Shown: one piece after another, positions 1-7,345 of the stretch
Numbering within the stretch: the first letter of the stretch is position 1
How the letters are laid out: each line of letters begins with the position of its first letter
Assembly: GCA_964361075.1 (NCBI GenBank)
Contig: CAYHZL010000023.1
Location: 1-28,179 of the forward strand
DNA from: CAYHZL01 sp964361075
Lineage (GTDB): Bacteria > Bacteroidota > Ignavibacteria > UBA10030 > UBA8401
Reading direction: 5' to 3'
DNA length: 28,179 bases
Notes under the pieces: model-generated
What the model was told of the DNA's origin: nothing
The model's input: the letters and a program-made list of their open reading frames with translations, nothing else
Database searches by the model: none
Made by a program: the position numbers and the translations under genes

Positions 1-50
1 TGAAAGCATTGCGCACAACAATTGTTGACGGATTGAGACACATCGGGTGA
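1..50 (+). CDS. C-terminal end of an ABC transporter permease (FtsX/MacB type), partial
   Basis: The frame starting at base 3 reads KALRTTIVDGLRHIG and stops with TGA at 48-50; the gene begins outside the window. Endings of the form 'dGLR.i' or 'eALR' are typical of FtsX/MacB-family permeases, whose last cytoplasmic residues follow the final membrane segment. A complete permease of that family follows on the same strand (340-1512), so this is probably its paired permease. Only 15 residues are visible, so the assignment rests on the ending and the neighbour. Confidence 0.5.
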   Translation, partial: KALRTTIVDGLRHIG

Positions 51-63
51 TGAATCGGTATTA

Positions 64-194
64 AGTTGAACCTTATCAAGTCTTATTTACAAAGTGATGC
101 CATGAGTTTGTTTATCAAGAACGTGAAAATTTGAATTATTTCTGAATCATTTTATTACACTCATGGCATCACTCGCATTTTTTAAGAGACGACT
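64..194. repeat. MITE-like palindromic element, copy A
   Basis: The left end at 64-82 matches the left end of a second element at 24496-24514 in 15 of 19 positions. The right end at 178-194 matches 24546-24562 in 15 of 17, and in both elements the two ends are inverted relative to each other. Inside is a perfect 15-bp inverted repeat, AGTGATGCCATGAGT at 93-107 against 159-173. There is no coding potential. It fills most of the gap before the permease at 340. Confidence 0.5.
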
Positions 195-224
195 AAGTAA
201 GAAATTTTTTGAAAAAAAATAATG

Positions 225-289
225 TGTCATGCCTGCGAAAGCAGGCATCCAAAAAAAATTAATGGATTCCCGCTTTCGCGGGAATGACA
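225..289. repeat. Intergenic palindromic repeat with two hairpins
   Basis: Two hairpins sit side by side: TGCCTGC-gaaa-GCAGGCA (230-247) and ATTCCCGC-tttc-GCGGGAAT (266-285). The outer arms TGTCAT and ATGACA make the whole 65 bp one imperfect palindrome. Elements of this kind, with GCGAAAGC loops, are dispersed in many environmental bacterial genomes. It lies just upstream of the permease at 340 and could also act as a structure in the mRNA between the two permeases. Confidence 0.6.
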
Positions 290-339
290 GGTTCGATATT
301 CAGATGTTTACGGAGAAAATATTTTAGCATAGGTGAACA

Positions 340-1512
340 ATGAAAATTCCAATTAAATATACTATTCGAAATTTTGTCAGCCGTAAACTTACAACAGGTA
401 TTACTGTTGTTGGTGTGGCGCTGGTGGTCTTTGTGTTTTCTGCTGTGTTGATGATGGCGTACGGTGTGAAGAAGACGCTGGTGAAAACTGGTTCCGATGA
501 CAACGTACTCGTCTCACGCAAATCTGCGAACGGAGAAATTTCCAGCATCATCCTTCAGGAAACGGCTAACATTATTTCAACGCTGCCGCACATTGCCAAG
601 AACGCAGAGGGAAAACCGATTGCATCCGGTGAGGTAGTCGTTGTGATCAATCTGACTAAAGTAGAAGGTGAGGGTGTCAGCAATGTTACTGTGCGCGGAG
701 TTTCTGATCAGGTATTCACGCTTCGTCCGCGTGTGCAATTAGTTGAAGGGCGAATGTTTTCATTTGGAAAACGCGAACTGATTGTCGGTTCGTCAATTGC
801 AAAACGATTTAGCGGTGCAACGATCGGCGACAAGGTACGGTTTGCCGGAGATGATTGGACGATTGTCGGGCAATTTGATACTGACGGCAGCGGTTTCGAT
901 TCTGAAATGTGGGGCGACACGCAGCAATTGCAAGATGCGTTTTCAAGGCAGGGCGGATTTTCAACGTTCACATTCAAATTAGACAGCAAAGAAAATTTTG
1001 ATAATTTCAAAACTACATTTAACCGCGAACCGCGCTTGCAGCAATTTGAGCCAAAGATCGAACAGCGTTTCTTTGAAGAGCAGTCCGAAGTGATGGCAAT
1101 GTTTATTCGCATTCTCGGAATTTTCGTTACTGTCATCTTCAGTCTCGGAGCCACAATCGGCGCAATGATTACCATGTACGCTGCAGTTGCAAGTCGAACA
1201 GTAGAAATCGGCACGCTACGCGCACTCGGTTTTCATCGCCGAAGTATTCTCAGCGCATTTATGATGGAATCATTGTTGCTTTCATTAGTCGGCGGATTCT
1301 TCGGAATACTCTTGGCATCATTCCTTCAATTTTTTAAAATCTCGACGCTCAACTTCGGCTCGTTTTCAGAATTGGAATTTTCGTTTGCGCTTTCGCCGGA
1401 AATTGTTTTCTCGTCGCTGGCGTTTGCGTTGGTGATGGGAATAGTCGGCGGATTTTTACCGGCAGTGCGTGCAGCGCGGTTGAATATTATCAGCGCACTG
1501 CGAGCGAGTTAG
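340..1512 (+). CDS. ABC transporter permease, MacB/FtsX family
   Basis: This 390-residue inner-membrane permease would work with a separate ATPase, not in the window, in a MacAB/Lol-type mechanotransmission transporter. The layout is that of the family. A first membrane helix lies at about 17-42, then a large periplasmic MacB_PCD-type domain (about 43-250, with the 'VEGRMFSFGKRELIVG' stretch). A C-terminal FtsX domain follows with helices near 258-285, 310-335 and 355-378, ending in 'AVRAARLNIISALRAS'. 'TVEIGTLRALGFHRRSIL' is the characteristic FtsX cytoplasmic loop. The start ATG has a plausible ribosome site (AGGTGA) just upstream. The substrate cannot be told from sequence. It follows the tail of another permease, so the two probably form a heterodimer in one operon. 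Confidence 0.85.
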   Translation: MKIPIKYTIRNFVSRKLTTGITVVGVALVVFVFSAVLMMAYGVKKTLVKTGSDDNVLVSRKSANGEISSIILQETANIISTLPHIAKNAEGKPIASGEVVVVINLTKVEGEGVSNVTVRGVSDQVFTLRPRVQLVEGRMFSFGKRELIVGSSIAKRFSGATIGDKVRFAGDDWTIVGQFDTDGSGFDSEMWGDTQQLQDAFSRQGGFSTFTFKLDSKENFDNFKTTFNREPRLQQFEPKIEQRFFEEQSEVMAMFIRILGIFVTVIFSLGATIGAMITMYAAVASRTVEIGTLRALGFHRRSILSAFMMESLLLSLVGGFFGILLASFLQFFKISTLNFGSFSELEFSFALSPEIVFSSLAFALVMGIVGGFLPAVRAARLNIISALRAS

Positions 1513-1581
1513 GGAATGCAGGGGGAGTTTACGAAGTGTGTGCTGGAGCATTGGATTGTTGGAAGTTTGATTACAACAATT

Positions 1582-2472
1582 TTATTTAATCATTGTCCAA
1601 ATATCATCGAACAGTAAATGGTCAAAAGTTTTGATATGATCTTTTACTATTGCTTCCGTTAGCATATTAGGTCTTATGTCGCAGTAATAAACTCCATCTA
1701 AAGGATTTAGTTTTACTGTATACCCTTTGAAATGTCCCGGGAGAAATGTTGCGCTAACTCCATATTTGCCTTTTGACTTTGTATTTTTTCTTTGAACATC
1801 ATTAAGAAAAACGGCAAAATGCGGAGTAGTTTTATCGGTTAGTTTATTGTAGAGAAATTTATCAATAAATATTTTATCTATTCGATCTTTACTTGAAGTT
1901 TTAACAGAACCGATTGCTTTTAATTCACCATTTTTATTGATAATTAAGTCATGCTGATAATTGAAATCAAATTCTCGTTTACCATCTACCACAACAGGAA
2001 TTTTGACTACACCAGAAGTGCAATCAATTCCTCTCTCACTTAATATAGTTCTGATTAATCTTTCAAATAAATCACCCGCAACTTTTCGCGCAATATTTGA
2101 TTTGGTTGCTGGTAACGCATCTAATGTTGCGCCAATTGATTGTTGAATTGTATAGACTGAATTATTCAAAACACTTCTTAATGCTGGTGTGTCTATATCG
2201 GTATCTTTTAATATTCCTTTAAATTTTTTTTTGGTTTTTTCAAAACTATTTGCATCATACATCAAATTAGAATTTATTGGTCTCGTAACATTATAGTTTC
2301 CATCTTTTTTATATTGGTAAAACGTATAATGATTCTCGTTTTGCGAAACTATAACCGCTTGTAAATTGTCTTCAATAAATTCTAAATATTCACTACAAAA
2401 GTCGATGAAATTTTGAATTGTTATAAACTTTTCTTTATCAGTCGCTTTGTTCAATAATTTCTTGAGTATCAT
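1582..2472 (-). CDS. Probable type II restriction endonuclease
   Basis: This 296-residue protein is encoded directly after a DNA methyltransferase with a 4-bp ATGA overlap, the usual arrangement of a type II restriction-modification pair. A PD-(D/E)XK-like core can be proposed: E137 in 'GDLFERL', D175 in 'YQHDLII', and S189-V-K191 in 'AIGSVKTSSKDR', followed by 'IDKIFIDKFLY'. The acidic residue that usually precedes x-K is a serine here. Some restriction enzymes (the Cfr10I/NgoMIV type) also have S-x-K with a relocated acid. I do not recognise the specificity. The gene is visibly more AT-rich than its neighbours, which suggests horizontal acquisition. Function is inferred mainly from the partner gene. 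Confidence 0.65.
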   Translation of the reverse strand: MILKKLLNKATDKEKFITIQNFIDFCSEYLEFIEDNLQAVIVSQNENHYTFYQYKKDGNYNVTRPINSNLMYDANSFEKTKKKFKGILKDTDIDTPALRSVLNNSVYTIQQSIGATLDALPATKSNIARKVAGDLFERLIRTILSERGIDCTSGVVKIPVVVDGKREFDFNYQHDLIINKNGELKAIGSVKTSSKDRIDKIFIDKFLYNKLTDKTTPHFAVFLNDVQRKNTKSKGKYGVSATFLPGHFKGYTVKLNPLDGVYYCDIRPNMLTEAIVKDHIKTFDHLLFDDIWTMIK

Positions 2473-3410
2473 CTTATTGATTCCCGTTGTTCAGCAATTC
2501 TTCTGTCGTACTCAATCCATTCTTCTTTTGTTCGTCTAATTACATTCTCTAATCTTTTAATAGCCCACTTATTGTATTGAATATTATTATCACATCCCAA
2601 CCACTGTCGGTGTAATTGTTCTGCAACTACTATTGTAGTTCCCGAACCAGAAAATGGATCTAAAACAAGATCGCCTTCATTCGAACTTGCTAAAACAAAT
2701 CTTCTTACTAGTTCTTCCGGTTTCTGTGTAGGATGTGGTGTAGTTTCCCCTGAACCGTTGCAAGTTGTTGGAATATCAAATACATCTTTTGCTTTTGCAC
2801 CTTGTGGGTGCGGTTTCCAAATATGTTGTTTACCATTTCCGTATTGACTTGTCTCGGCTTGTGGGTGATGCGGGTATTTCAATGTATGTTTTCCGTAAGG
2901 AATACGAACATCATTTATATTTAAAGTAAATTCTTTCCCTTTACGGAAATGCAAAATACTTTCGTGTGATCGTCCCCAATCTTTACCCATATTTGCTTTA
3001 TTCTTGTAATGCCAAACAATCCATCTACAACCTTTGAAGAATTTCATTGATGGTCTTTTAAGGTCTGCAAGTATTTCAGAAAATCCGCAAATATATAACG
3101 TGCCATTTTTCTTTAACGCTTTTGAGGCGTGTTCAATCCAATTAACCGACCACTCTATATAAGAATCTTGGTCCTTAAAATTATCCCAGTCCGCTTTGTT
3201 AATGTTGTAAGGTGGGTCTGCAAAAATGAGGTCAACGCTTTCTTTGGGTATTTCAGAAAGCCATTTGATTGAATCACCTAAAAATAGTTTTCCGTGTTTC
3301 TTTTCGTAGTGAAGTTGAATTTTATCCGAATTTATTTCTACCGGATACGTTTTGCCTTCAAGACCTTGTTCAAATAAAGTCGAATCCCTATGTCTTTTAG
3401 TAAATATCAC
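2469..3410 (-). CDS. DNA methyltransferase, beta class (DPPY), of a type II R-M system
   Basis: This 313-residue S-adenosylmethionine-dependent DNA amino-methyltransferase most likely modifies adenine N6. The catalytic motif IV 'FADPPYNI' (DPPY at 65-68) precedes the SAM-binding motif 'DPFSGSGTT' (251-259), with the target-recognition region between them; this order defines the beta class. 'HPTQKPEELV' is the conserved motif before motif I. It protects host sites from the endonuclease encoded downstream, whose start overlaps its stop by 4 bp. The start is GTG at 3408-3410, exactly where a mobile-element remnant begins. The original ATG and promoter appear displaced to 3626-3646 and would give the same first four residues (M-I-F-T). 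Expression may therefore be altered. The target sequence is unknown. Confidence 0.87.
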   Translation of the reverse strand: MIFTKRHRDSTLFEQGLEGKTYPVEINSDKIQLHYEKKHGKLFLGDSIKWLSEIPKESVDLIFADPPYNINKADWDNFKDQDSYIEWSVNWIEHASKALKKNGTLYICGFSEILADLKRPSMKFFKGCRWIVWHYKNKANMGKDWGRSHESILHFRKGKEFTLNINDVRIPYGKHTLKYPHHPQAETSQYGNGKQHIWKPHPQGAKAKDVFDIPTTCNGSGETTPHPTQKPEELVRRFVLASSNEGDLVLDPFSGSGTTIVVAEQLHRQWLGCDNNIQYNKWAIKRLENVIRRTKEEWIEYDRRIAEQRESIR

Positions 3411-3616
3411 TGCTGTCCTAAATAATTTTGAAGTTGTATAAGAACACCTGTTTTTTCATTGTTTTGGACGATTTAGTTCAGTTTTCGTAAAGCAGCCCCC
3501 CAGTAAAATTTTATGCTGTCCTAAATAAACTTGCTCAAAAAAGCCTGTTTGACAAAGGTTTTATCGTGCAGGAGAAGCTTCTGCCGAATTTTGTATTTTT
3601 ATTTAGGACAGGTCTG
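3410..3616. mobile_element. Transposase-less IS remnant or MITE inserted at the methyltransferase start
   Basis: CTGTCCTAAATAA occurs at 3413-3425, again directly at 3516-3528, and inverted at 3599-3611 (14 bp, 3598-3611 against 3516-3529). The element is bracketed by an 11-bp direct repeat, AGTAAATATCA, at 3399-3409 and 3617-3627. There is no transposase reading frame, so this is an internally deleted IS, a MITE, or two nested ends. The ends do not abut the direct repeats perfectly (3 and 5 extra bases), so exact borders are uncertain. The IS family is not identified. Confidence 0.6.
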
Positions 3617-3625
3617 AGTAAATAT

Positions 3626-3646
3626 CATAACCAAATATACAAAAAG
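3626..3646 (-). promoter_or_regulatory. Displaced original promoter and ATG of the methyltransferase
   Basis: Reading leftwards, a T-run (3645-3641), GTATATT (3640-3634), 5 nt and ATG (3628-3626) are followed by codons for I-F-T, the same as the first codons of the current gene. The same GTATATT-N5-ATG layout precedes tsaC and the glycosyltransferase at 13429-14541. This supports it as the ancestral start, now separated from its gene by the 207-bp insertion. Transcription could still enter from here through the element. Confidence 0.5.
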
Positions 3647-3725
3647 AGATGGTAAGGTTGAAGTGACAATTGAATTTCTTTGACTTTTTTTACACTACCA
3701 TTTCCACAGGAATGACATGGGCTAA

Positions 3726-4676
3726 TTATTTTGTAGCAGCCCGTGTAATTCTGTCCATCACCGCAATTCCAAGACCGCGCTCATCAACTCGCTGGCAGTA
3801 AATTGTTGAAACACCTTCCTGATCGCACGCACGAAAAAAAGCAAATAGTGAATGCGCATATTCTTCGATTGAACCGCATATCTTTTGCATTGCTGTCGTT
3901 TTACTTTTTTCTTTCAATCCTGTTTTCAATCCGATATAGCCGGCATTTTCTTTTTTCACATCAAGCAATGAATCTACAATCACAATAGTTGCGCGCGGCG
4001 AGTAATGCCGGTATCGTGTTCCGGGACTTTTCAAATTTGCCTTCGCATGTTTTGACGCGAAATGAATAGACGAAACAATTTTTCGTAATTCATCAATGGT
4101 AATTGCACCGGCACGTAAAATAAGTGGTGTTGCCTCTGTGCAATCAACAACTGTTGATTCTAATCCGACACGAGATTGTTTTCCTTTAAGAATGCAACTG
4201 ATGCGTCCGAATAAATCGTATTGAACAGCCTGCCATGTGGTAGGGCTTGGTTTGCCCGAAAGATTTGCTGAAGGTGCAGCGATAGGGACACCGCATTCAT
4301 GTAAAAATTTTTCTGCAATCGGATGGTGCGGCATACGTATTCCAATTGTTGATAAACCGGCAGACACAACGGAAGAAATATTTTTTCGTTTCGGCAGTAC
4401 AAGCGTTAATGCACCGGGAAAAAATGCAGTGATAAATTGTTGTGCATACTCCGGAATGTTGTGCGCAAGAAGTTCAATCTGCTGCAGATCGGCAATGTGA
4501 ACAATCAGCGGATTATCAGACGGTCTTCCTTTGGCGATGAAAATTTTTTTCAGTGCTGATTCGGAAAAAATATTTGCGCCGAGTCCGTACACTGTTTCAG
4601 TCGGAAAGGCAACAAGTTCATTCTGCTGAATGAAGTGCGCTGCTTTCCGTACAGATTGTGTGATGATGGTTTCCAT
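3726..4676 (-). CDS. tsaC: L-threonylcarbamoyladenylate synthase (TsaC/Sua5 family, long form)
   Basis: It makes threonylcarbamoyl-AMP from threonine, bicarbonate and ATP, the first step of the universal t6A37 modification of ANN-decoding tRNAs. The 316 residues hold an N-terminal YrdC domain (about 10-200) with 'PTETVYGLGANIF', 'KGRPSDNPLIVHI', 'FFPGALTLVLP', 'GIRMPHHPIA' and 'PIAAPSANLSGKPSPT'. A C-terminal Sua5 domain follows, joined by 'SPGTRYRHYSPRATIVIV'. The length matches the long Sua5-type enzymes rather than the short E. coli TsaC. The ATG lies 5 nt after a GTATATT motif and has no Shine-Dalgarno, suggesting a leaderless message. It appears to be a single-gene unit, flanked by the insertion remnant and a repeat-rich gap. 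Confidence 0.93.
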   Translation of the reverse strand: METIITQSVRKAAHFIQQNELVAFPTETVYGLGANIFSESALKKIFIAKGRPSDNPLIVHIADLQQIELLAHNIPEYAQQFITAFFPGALTLVLPKRKNISSVVSAGLSTIGIRMPHHPIAEKFLHECGVPIAAPSANLSGKPSPTTWQAVQYDLFGRISCILKGKQSRVGLESTVVDCTEATPLILRAGAITIDELRKIVSSIHFASKHAKANLKSPGTRYRHYSPRATIVIVDSLLDVKKENAGYIGLKTGLKEKSKTTAMQKICGSIEEYAHSLFAFFRACDQEGVSTIYCQRVDERGLGIAVMDRITRAATK

Positions 4677-4681
4677 ACATC

Positions 4682-4694
4682 AATATACGAAAAA
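4682..4694 (-). promoter_or_regulatory. Candidate leaderless promoter of tsaC
   Basis: TTTTTCGTATATT on the minus strand ends 5 nt before the ATG at 4676. A -10-like TATATT at this distance would place transcription start at or next to the ATG. The same arrangement is at 14547-14558. Confidence 0.5.
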
Positions 4695-4734
4695 GAGAGG
4701 AATGAATAAGACAGTACGTAGTTGTCACTGGCAA

Positions 4735-4825
4735 AGTCATTGCGAGCGAATGTTTTTTATGAGCGAAGCAATCTTTTTCTTCAAATTTAGAAGATTGCTT
4801 CGGCAAAAAACGCCTCGCAATGACT
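4735..4825. repeat. Palindromic dispersed repeat (CATTGCGAGCGAAGCAATCT family), copy 1
   Basis: Outer arms AGTCATTGCGAG (4735-4746) and CTCGCAATGACT (4814-4825) are perfect inverted repeats. Inner arms GCGAAGCAATCTT and AAGATTGCTTCG pair around an AT-rich loop. A further inverted pair, TACGTAGTT (4715-4723) and AACTACGTA (4848-4856), encloses it. A second member lies at 16943-17029. It is non-coding, and its length and pairing suggest a folded RNA or mobile palindrome. Confidence 0.7.
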
Positions 4826-4884
4826 GCCCAAAGAATATTTCAATGAGAACTACGTAATTGTCTCTTAAAAAAGTATTTTTTGTG

Positions 4885-5001
4885 TGTCATTTTGATCCAC
4901 CGAAGGCGGAGAAGAATCTCATTCTTGAATTAGAAATGAAAAGCGATCACGCTTTCAGCGTGATTCGTCGGTACGCTGAAGCGTACCTCCTCAGAATGAC
5001 A
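4885..5001. repeat. Palindromic dispersed repeat (TGTCATTCTGA...GAAGAATCTC family)
   Basis: Arms TGTCATTTTGA (4885-4895) and TCAGAATGACA (4991-5001) pair in 10 of 11 positions. Two smaller hairpins lie inside: ATCACGCT/AGCGTGAT (4946-4964) and GTACGCT/AGCGTAC (4971-4986). One arm of the same family is found inside the rlmD coding sequence at 18039-18066. Confidence 0.6.
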
Positions 5002-5060
5002 TTGGTTGAGATTTTTTAAGGTTTAACTTTGCACCAACTCTCTTTTTCATCCTCAAAAAA

Positions 5061-5073
5061 ATAATCGTATATT
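5061..5073 (+). promoter_or_regulatory. Candidate promoter for the exported M1-like gene
   Basis: ATAATCGTATATT matches the TCGTATATT motif seen in front of tsaC and the glycosyltransferase. It is about 200 bp from the start at 5273, and a hairpin repeat (5099-5171) occupies the space between. The repeat may have lengthened a once short leader. It rests on motif similarity only. Confidence 0.3.
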
Positions 5074-5098
5074 CTGCACCATGATACTGAACATTCCG

Positions 5099-5171
5099 AA
5101 CGGTTCCAAAGGAATCTGGCGAAGTCCCGAAGGGATGGCTTCGCCACCATCCCTTCGGAACCTTCGGGACT
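5099..5171. repeat. Strong hairpin repeat with two mutually exclusive stems
   Basis: CCGAAGGGATGG (5127-5138) pairs perfectly with 5147-5158 around an 8-nt loop. AGTCCCGAAGG (5123-5133) pairs perfectly with CCTTCGGGACT (5161-5171). The two stems share 5127-5133, so only one can form at a time. The word set TTCCAAAGG, GATGGCTTCGCCA, AAGTCCCGAAGGGAT recurs at 9422-9489, also upstream of an exported peptidase-type gene. Shorter CCGAAGG hairpins occur at 22839-22856 and near 24955. Confidence 0.65.
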
Positions 5172-5272
5172 CATTTCAATTTGTGGTGATGGAAACGTGC
5201 GGGCATTTTCCGTGGTTAGATGAGCGGGAGAAATTTCTCTCAACAATGCAAATTTTCTTACACACATAATAA

Positions 5273-7339
5273 ATGCAAATCAAAAAATTTCTTACATCGT
5301 TTTCTATTGTCTGTCTAGTCTCGCAGTCGCTTGTTCACGCGCAGCCTTCTGCACGTATGCTTCGCTATGATGTGAAAGCGGAAATCAACGATCGCAGAAG
5401 CGAAATGAAAGCGGAAGCTCGCGTGTGGGTGCAATTGCTTCGCGATTCTGTTGACCGCATTGTCTTTACATTTCCGGAAAATTTTGATTTTGATGCAGCG
5501 CGCGACAGCACTGGAAAAAAGTACGAGCGAAAAAAAATATCTTCACCTCGCGGAAAAAAATTTCAGGATATCGCGTTTCTTCTTCCTGATACACTTCATG
5601 TGCGCGATTCCGTTTTTATTGCGATGACTTATGAAGAGGAATTAGACACAGCTTCTACGGCTGAAATATTTGTGAATGAACGTGAAATTCTCTTGCAGGC
5701 AGATGCATCATCGTCGTGGGTGCCGCTGCTTTCTTCTTCGATGAATGCTTTACAGAATGATACCATCACTTCGCATATTGATCTCACGCTGTCTTCCGCA
5801 TGGCGCGTGTTCGCGAATGGCGCAGTTGATACACTTCACAAAGAAGATGAAAAAATTTCTTTTCGTATTCACAACGATACACCAACAAGAATTGATGCTG
5901 CACTTTTGGTGTATGCTTCAAAACAAGCGGTCACAAAAAAATATTATTCACCGGACAGCGCTTTTTCTGTTTCCATTGTGTCGGATACAATCCGATTTCA
6001 ACCGGAGTTTCGCGCTGCTCTTGGCGCATTGATGAACAGTTCGCAACAATATTTTTCTGCACTCTTTCCTTTTCTGCAGAAGAATAAAACGATTCAGTTT
6101 ATTTTTGCAGGAAGTGATGATGGTTCACATCATCATAAACGATGTGCTGCAAATATTATTGTGCGCTCAACACCACAGTTTGCGTATTTTGATTCAACAG
6201 TTTTTCGTTCCTCTTTACTTGCGTCGTGGGTTCAGGATGTTGCATCCGGTGTGCTTCCTTCAGATAATGATTCTCTTGCGTGGTTTCGCAAAGGACTTAC
6301 GGAATATCTTGCTGCCCGGTTTTATTTCGATTCAGTGTTGACAACACATGAGCAACAACAGCAAGAACGTTCTATGATGATGGCGAAAACTCTCGACTTT
6401 TATTCGCTCCCGTCTTCACTTGAGTTGTATGCCGCACGCACACTTGAAGATCGCATCACGCAAAAATTACGGTACGTTTTTCTGATGTTAGAATATGTAA
6501 TGAGTAGAGATATGTTTGACAGTGCATTGCGGAATTGCATCAAACGTGCGAATGTTCCCTTTAGCCCGTACACTTTTCAACAAGAATGTGAACAGGTGTA
6601 CGGTTCTTCGCTTGGTTGGTTTTTTCAAGAATGGATTGCGCAAACAAGTTTTCCGGAATTTCTTTGTACATGGCAGAGCAGCACATCAAAGCGCGGCGAA
6701 ACATCCGTGAGTGTTTCTGTATCGCAACGCGGCAACATTTTTACAATGCCGTTAGATATTCTTTTCACATTTGAAAACAAAACAATAGTAAAAAGAGTTT
6801 TCGTCGAAAACCAAAACCAAAATTTTCTATTTTCTTTTTCAACAAAGCCCATCAATGCACACCTTGATCCAAATTATGCAGCATTGCGATGGATTCCCGA
6901 ATTGCGCATTCGCGCACACGCACGCACAGCGTTATTGTTTCTCTCCATTAACCGCGATAGTAGTGCAGCGGCGCAAGAGGCATTGTTGACATTGCAGTTG
7001 GATCCGGATAATGTGTCGGGTTCAAACGGGCTGGCGTTGTATGCGTTAGGAAAAATCTCAGCACTGAAAAAAGATTATGCGCAAGCGGAAGAATATTTTC
7101 GTACAGCAGCGAATGTTTTGTATATCAAAGAATTTTCTGCGTTAGCTCTTTTCAGCAAGGTGCGTTTAGGAAATGTGCTTGAACTTGAAGACAAAAGAAG
7201 TGAGGCGCTTGCATTGTATAACGAAGTGCTACATGAAGCCCATCAAAATATTCTCGACTATGCAGACGTAGAATTTGACGTGCAAAAATATATTCGCAAT
7301 AAAAACGAAGTGAATGATAGTGTCTGGTGGGAAAAATAA
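5273..7339 (+). CDS. Exported M1-peptidase-like protein lacking zinc ligands
   Basis: This 688-residue protein has a signal peptide (about 1-23, ending near 'SLVHAQPS'). The N-terminal part (about 25-220) resembles the beta-rich domain of M1 aminopeptidases, with 'RYDVKAEINDRRSEMKAEARV' typical of its first strands. The following helical region aligns with the M1 catalytic domain ('AWFRKGLTEYLAARFYFD' corresponds to 'WLnEGfAeYla'). However, the place expected to hold HExxH reads S-L-L-A-S (314-318), and the third ligand glutamate is K340. It is therefore probably catalytically dead, a binding or structural protein. The C-terminal 110 residues look TPR-like ('YALGKISALKKDYAQAEEYFRTAA'). No Shine-Dalgarno is seen at the ATG. 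It converges with doxX-like DNA, 6 bp apart. Confidence 0.7.
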   Translation: MQIKKFLTSFSIVCLVSQSLVHAQPSARMLRYDVKAEINDRRSEMKAEARVWVQLLRDSVDRIVFTFPENFDFDAARDSTGKKYERKKISSPRGKKFQDIAFLLPDTLHVRDSVFIAMTYEEELDTASTAEIFVNEREILLQADASSSWVPLLSSSMNALQNDTITSHIDLTLSSAWRVFANGAVDTLHKEDEKISFRIHNDTPTRIDAALLVYASKQAVTKKYYSPDSAFSVSIVSDTIRFQPEFRAALGALMNSSQQYFSALFPFLQKNKTIQFIFAGSDDGSHHHKRCAANIIVRSTPQFAYFDSTVFRSSLLASWVQDVASGVLPSDNDSLAWFRKGLTEYLAARFYFDSVLTTHEQQQQERSMMMAKTLDFYSLPSSLELYAARTLEDRITQKLRYVFLMLEYVMSRDMFDSALRNCIKRANVPFSPYTFQQECEQVYGSSLGWFFQEWIAQTSFPEFLCTWQSSTSKRGETSVSVSVSQRGNIFTMPLDILFTFENKTIVKRVFVENQNQNFLFSFSTKPINAHLDPNYAALRWIPELRIRAHARTALLFLSINRDSSAAAQEALLTLQLDPDNVSGSNGLALYALGKISALKKDYAQAEEYFRTAANVLYIKEFSALALFSKVRLGNVLELEDKRSEALALYNEVLHEAHQNILDYADVEFDVQKYIRNKNEVNDSVWWEK

Positions 7340-7345
7340 ATTGTA

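Noticed and set aside
4160..4500. Overlapping frames on both strands within tsaC
   Set aside because: Shadows of a well-supported coding sequence; no independent start signals or motifs.
5081..5269. A 62-codon frame directly after a TCGTATATT motif
   Set aside because: It runs through the hairpin repeat at 5099-5171, has no recognisable protein pattern and no ribosome site; the promoter more likely serves the gene at 5273.
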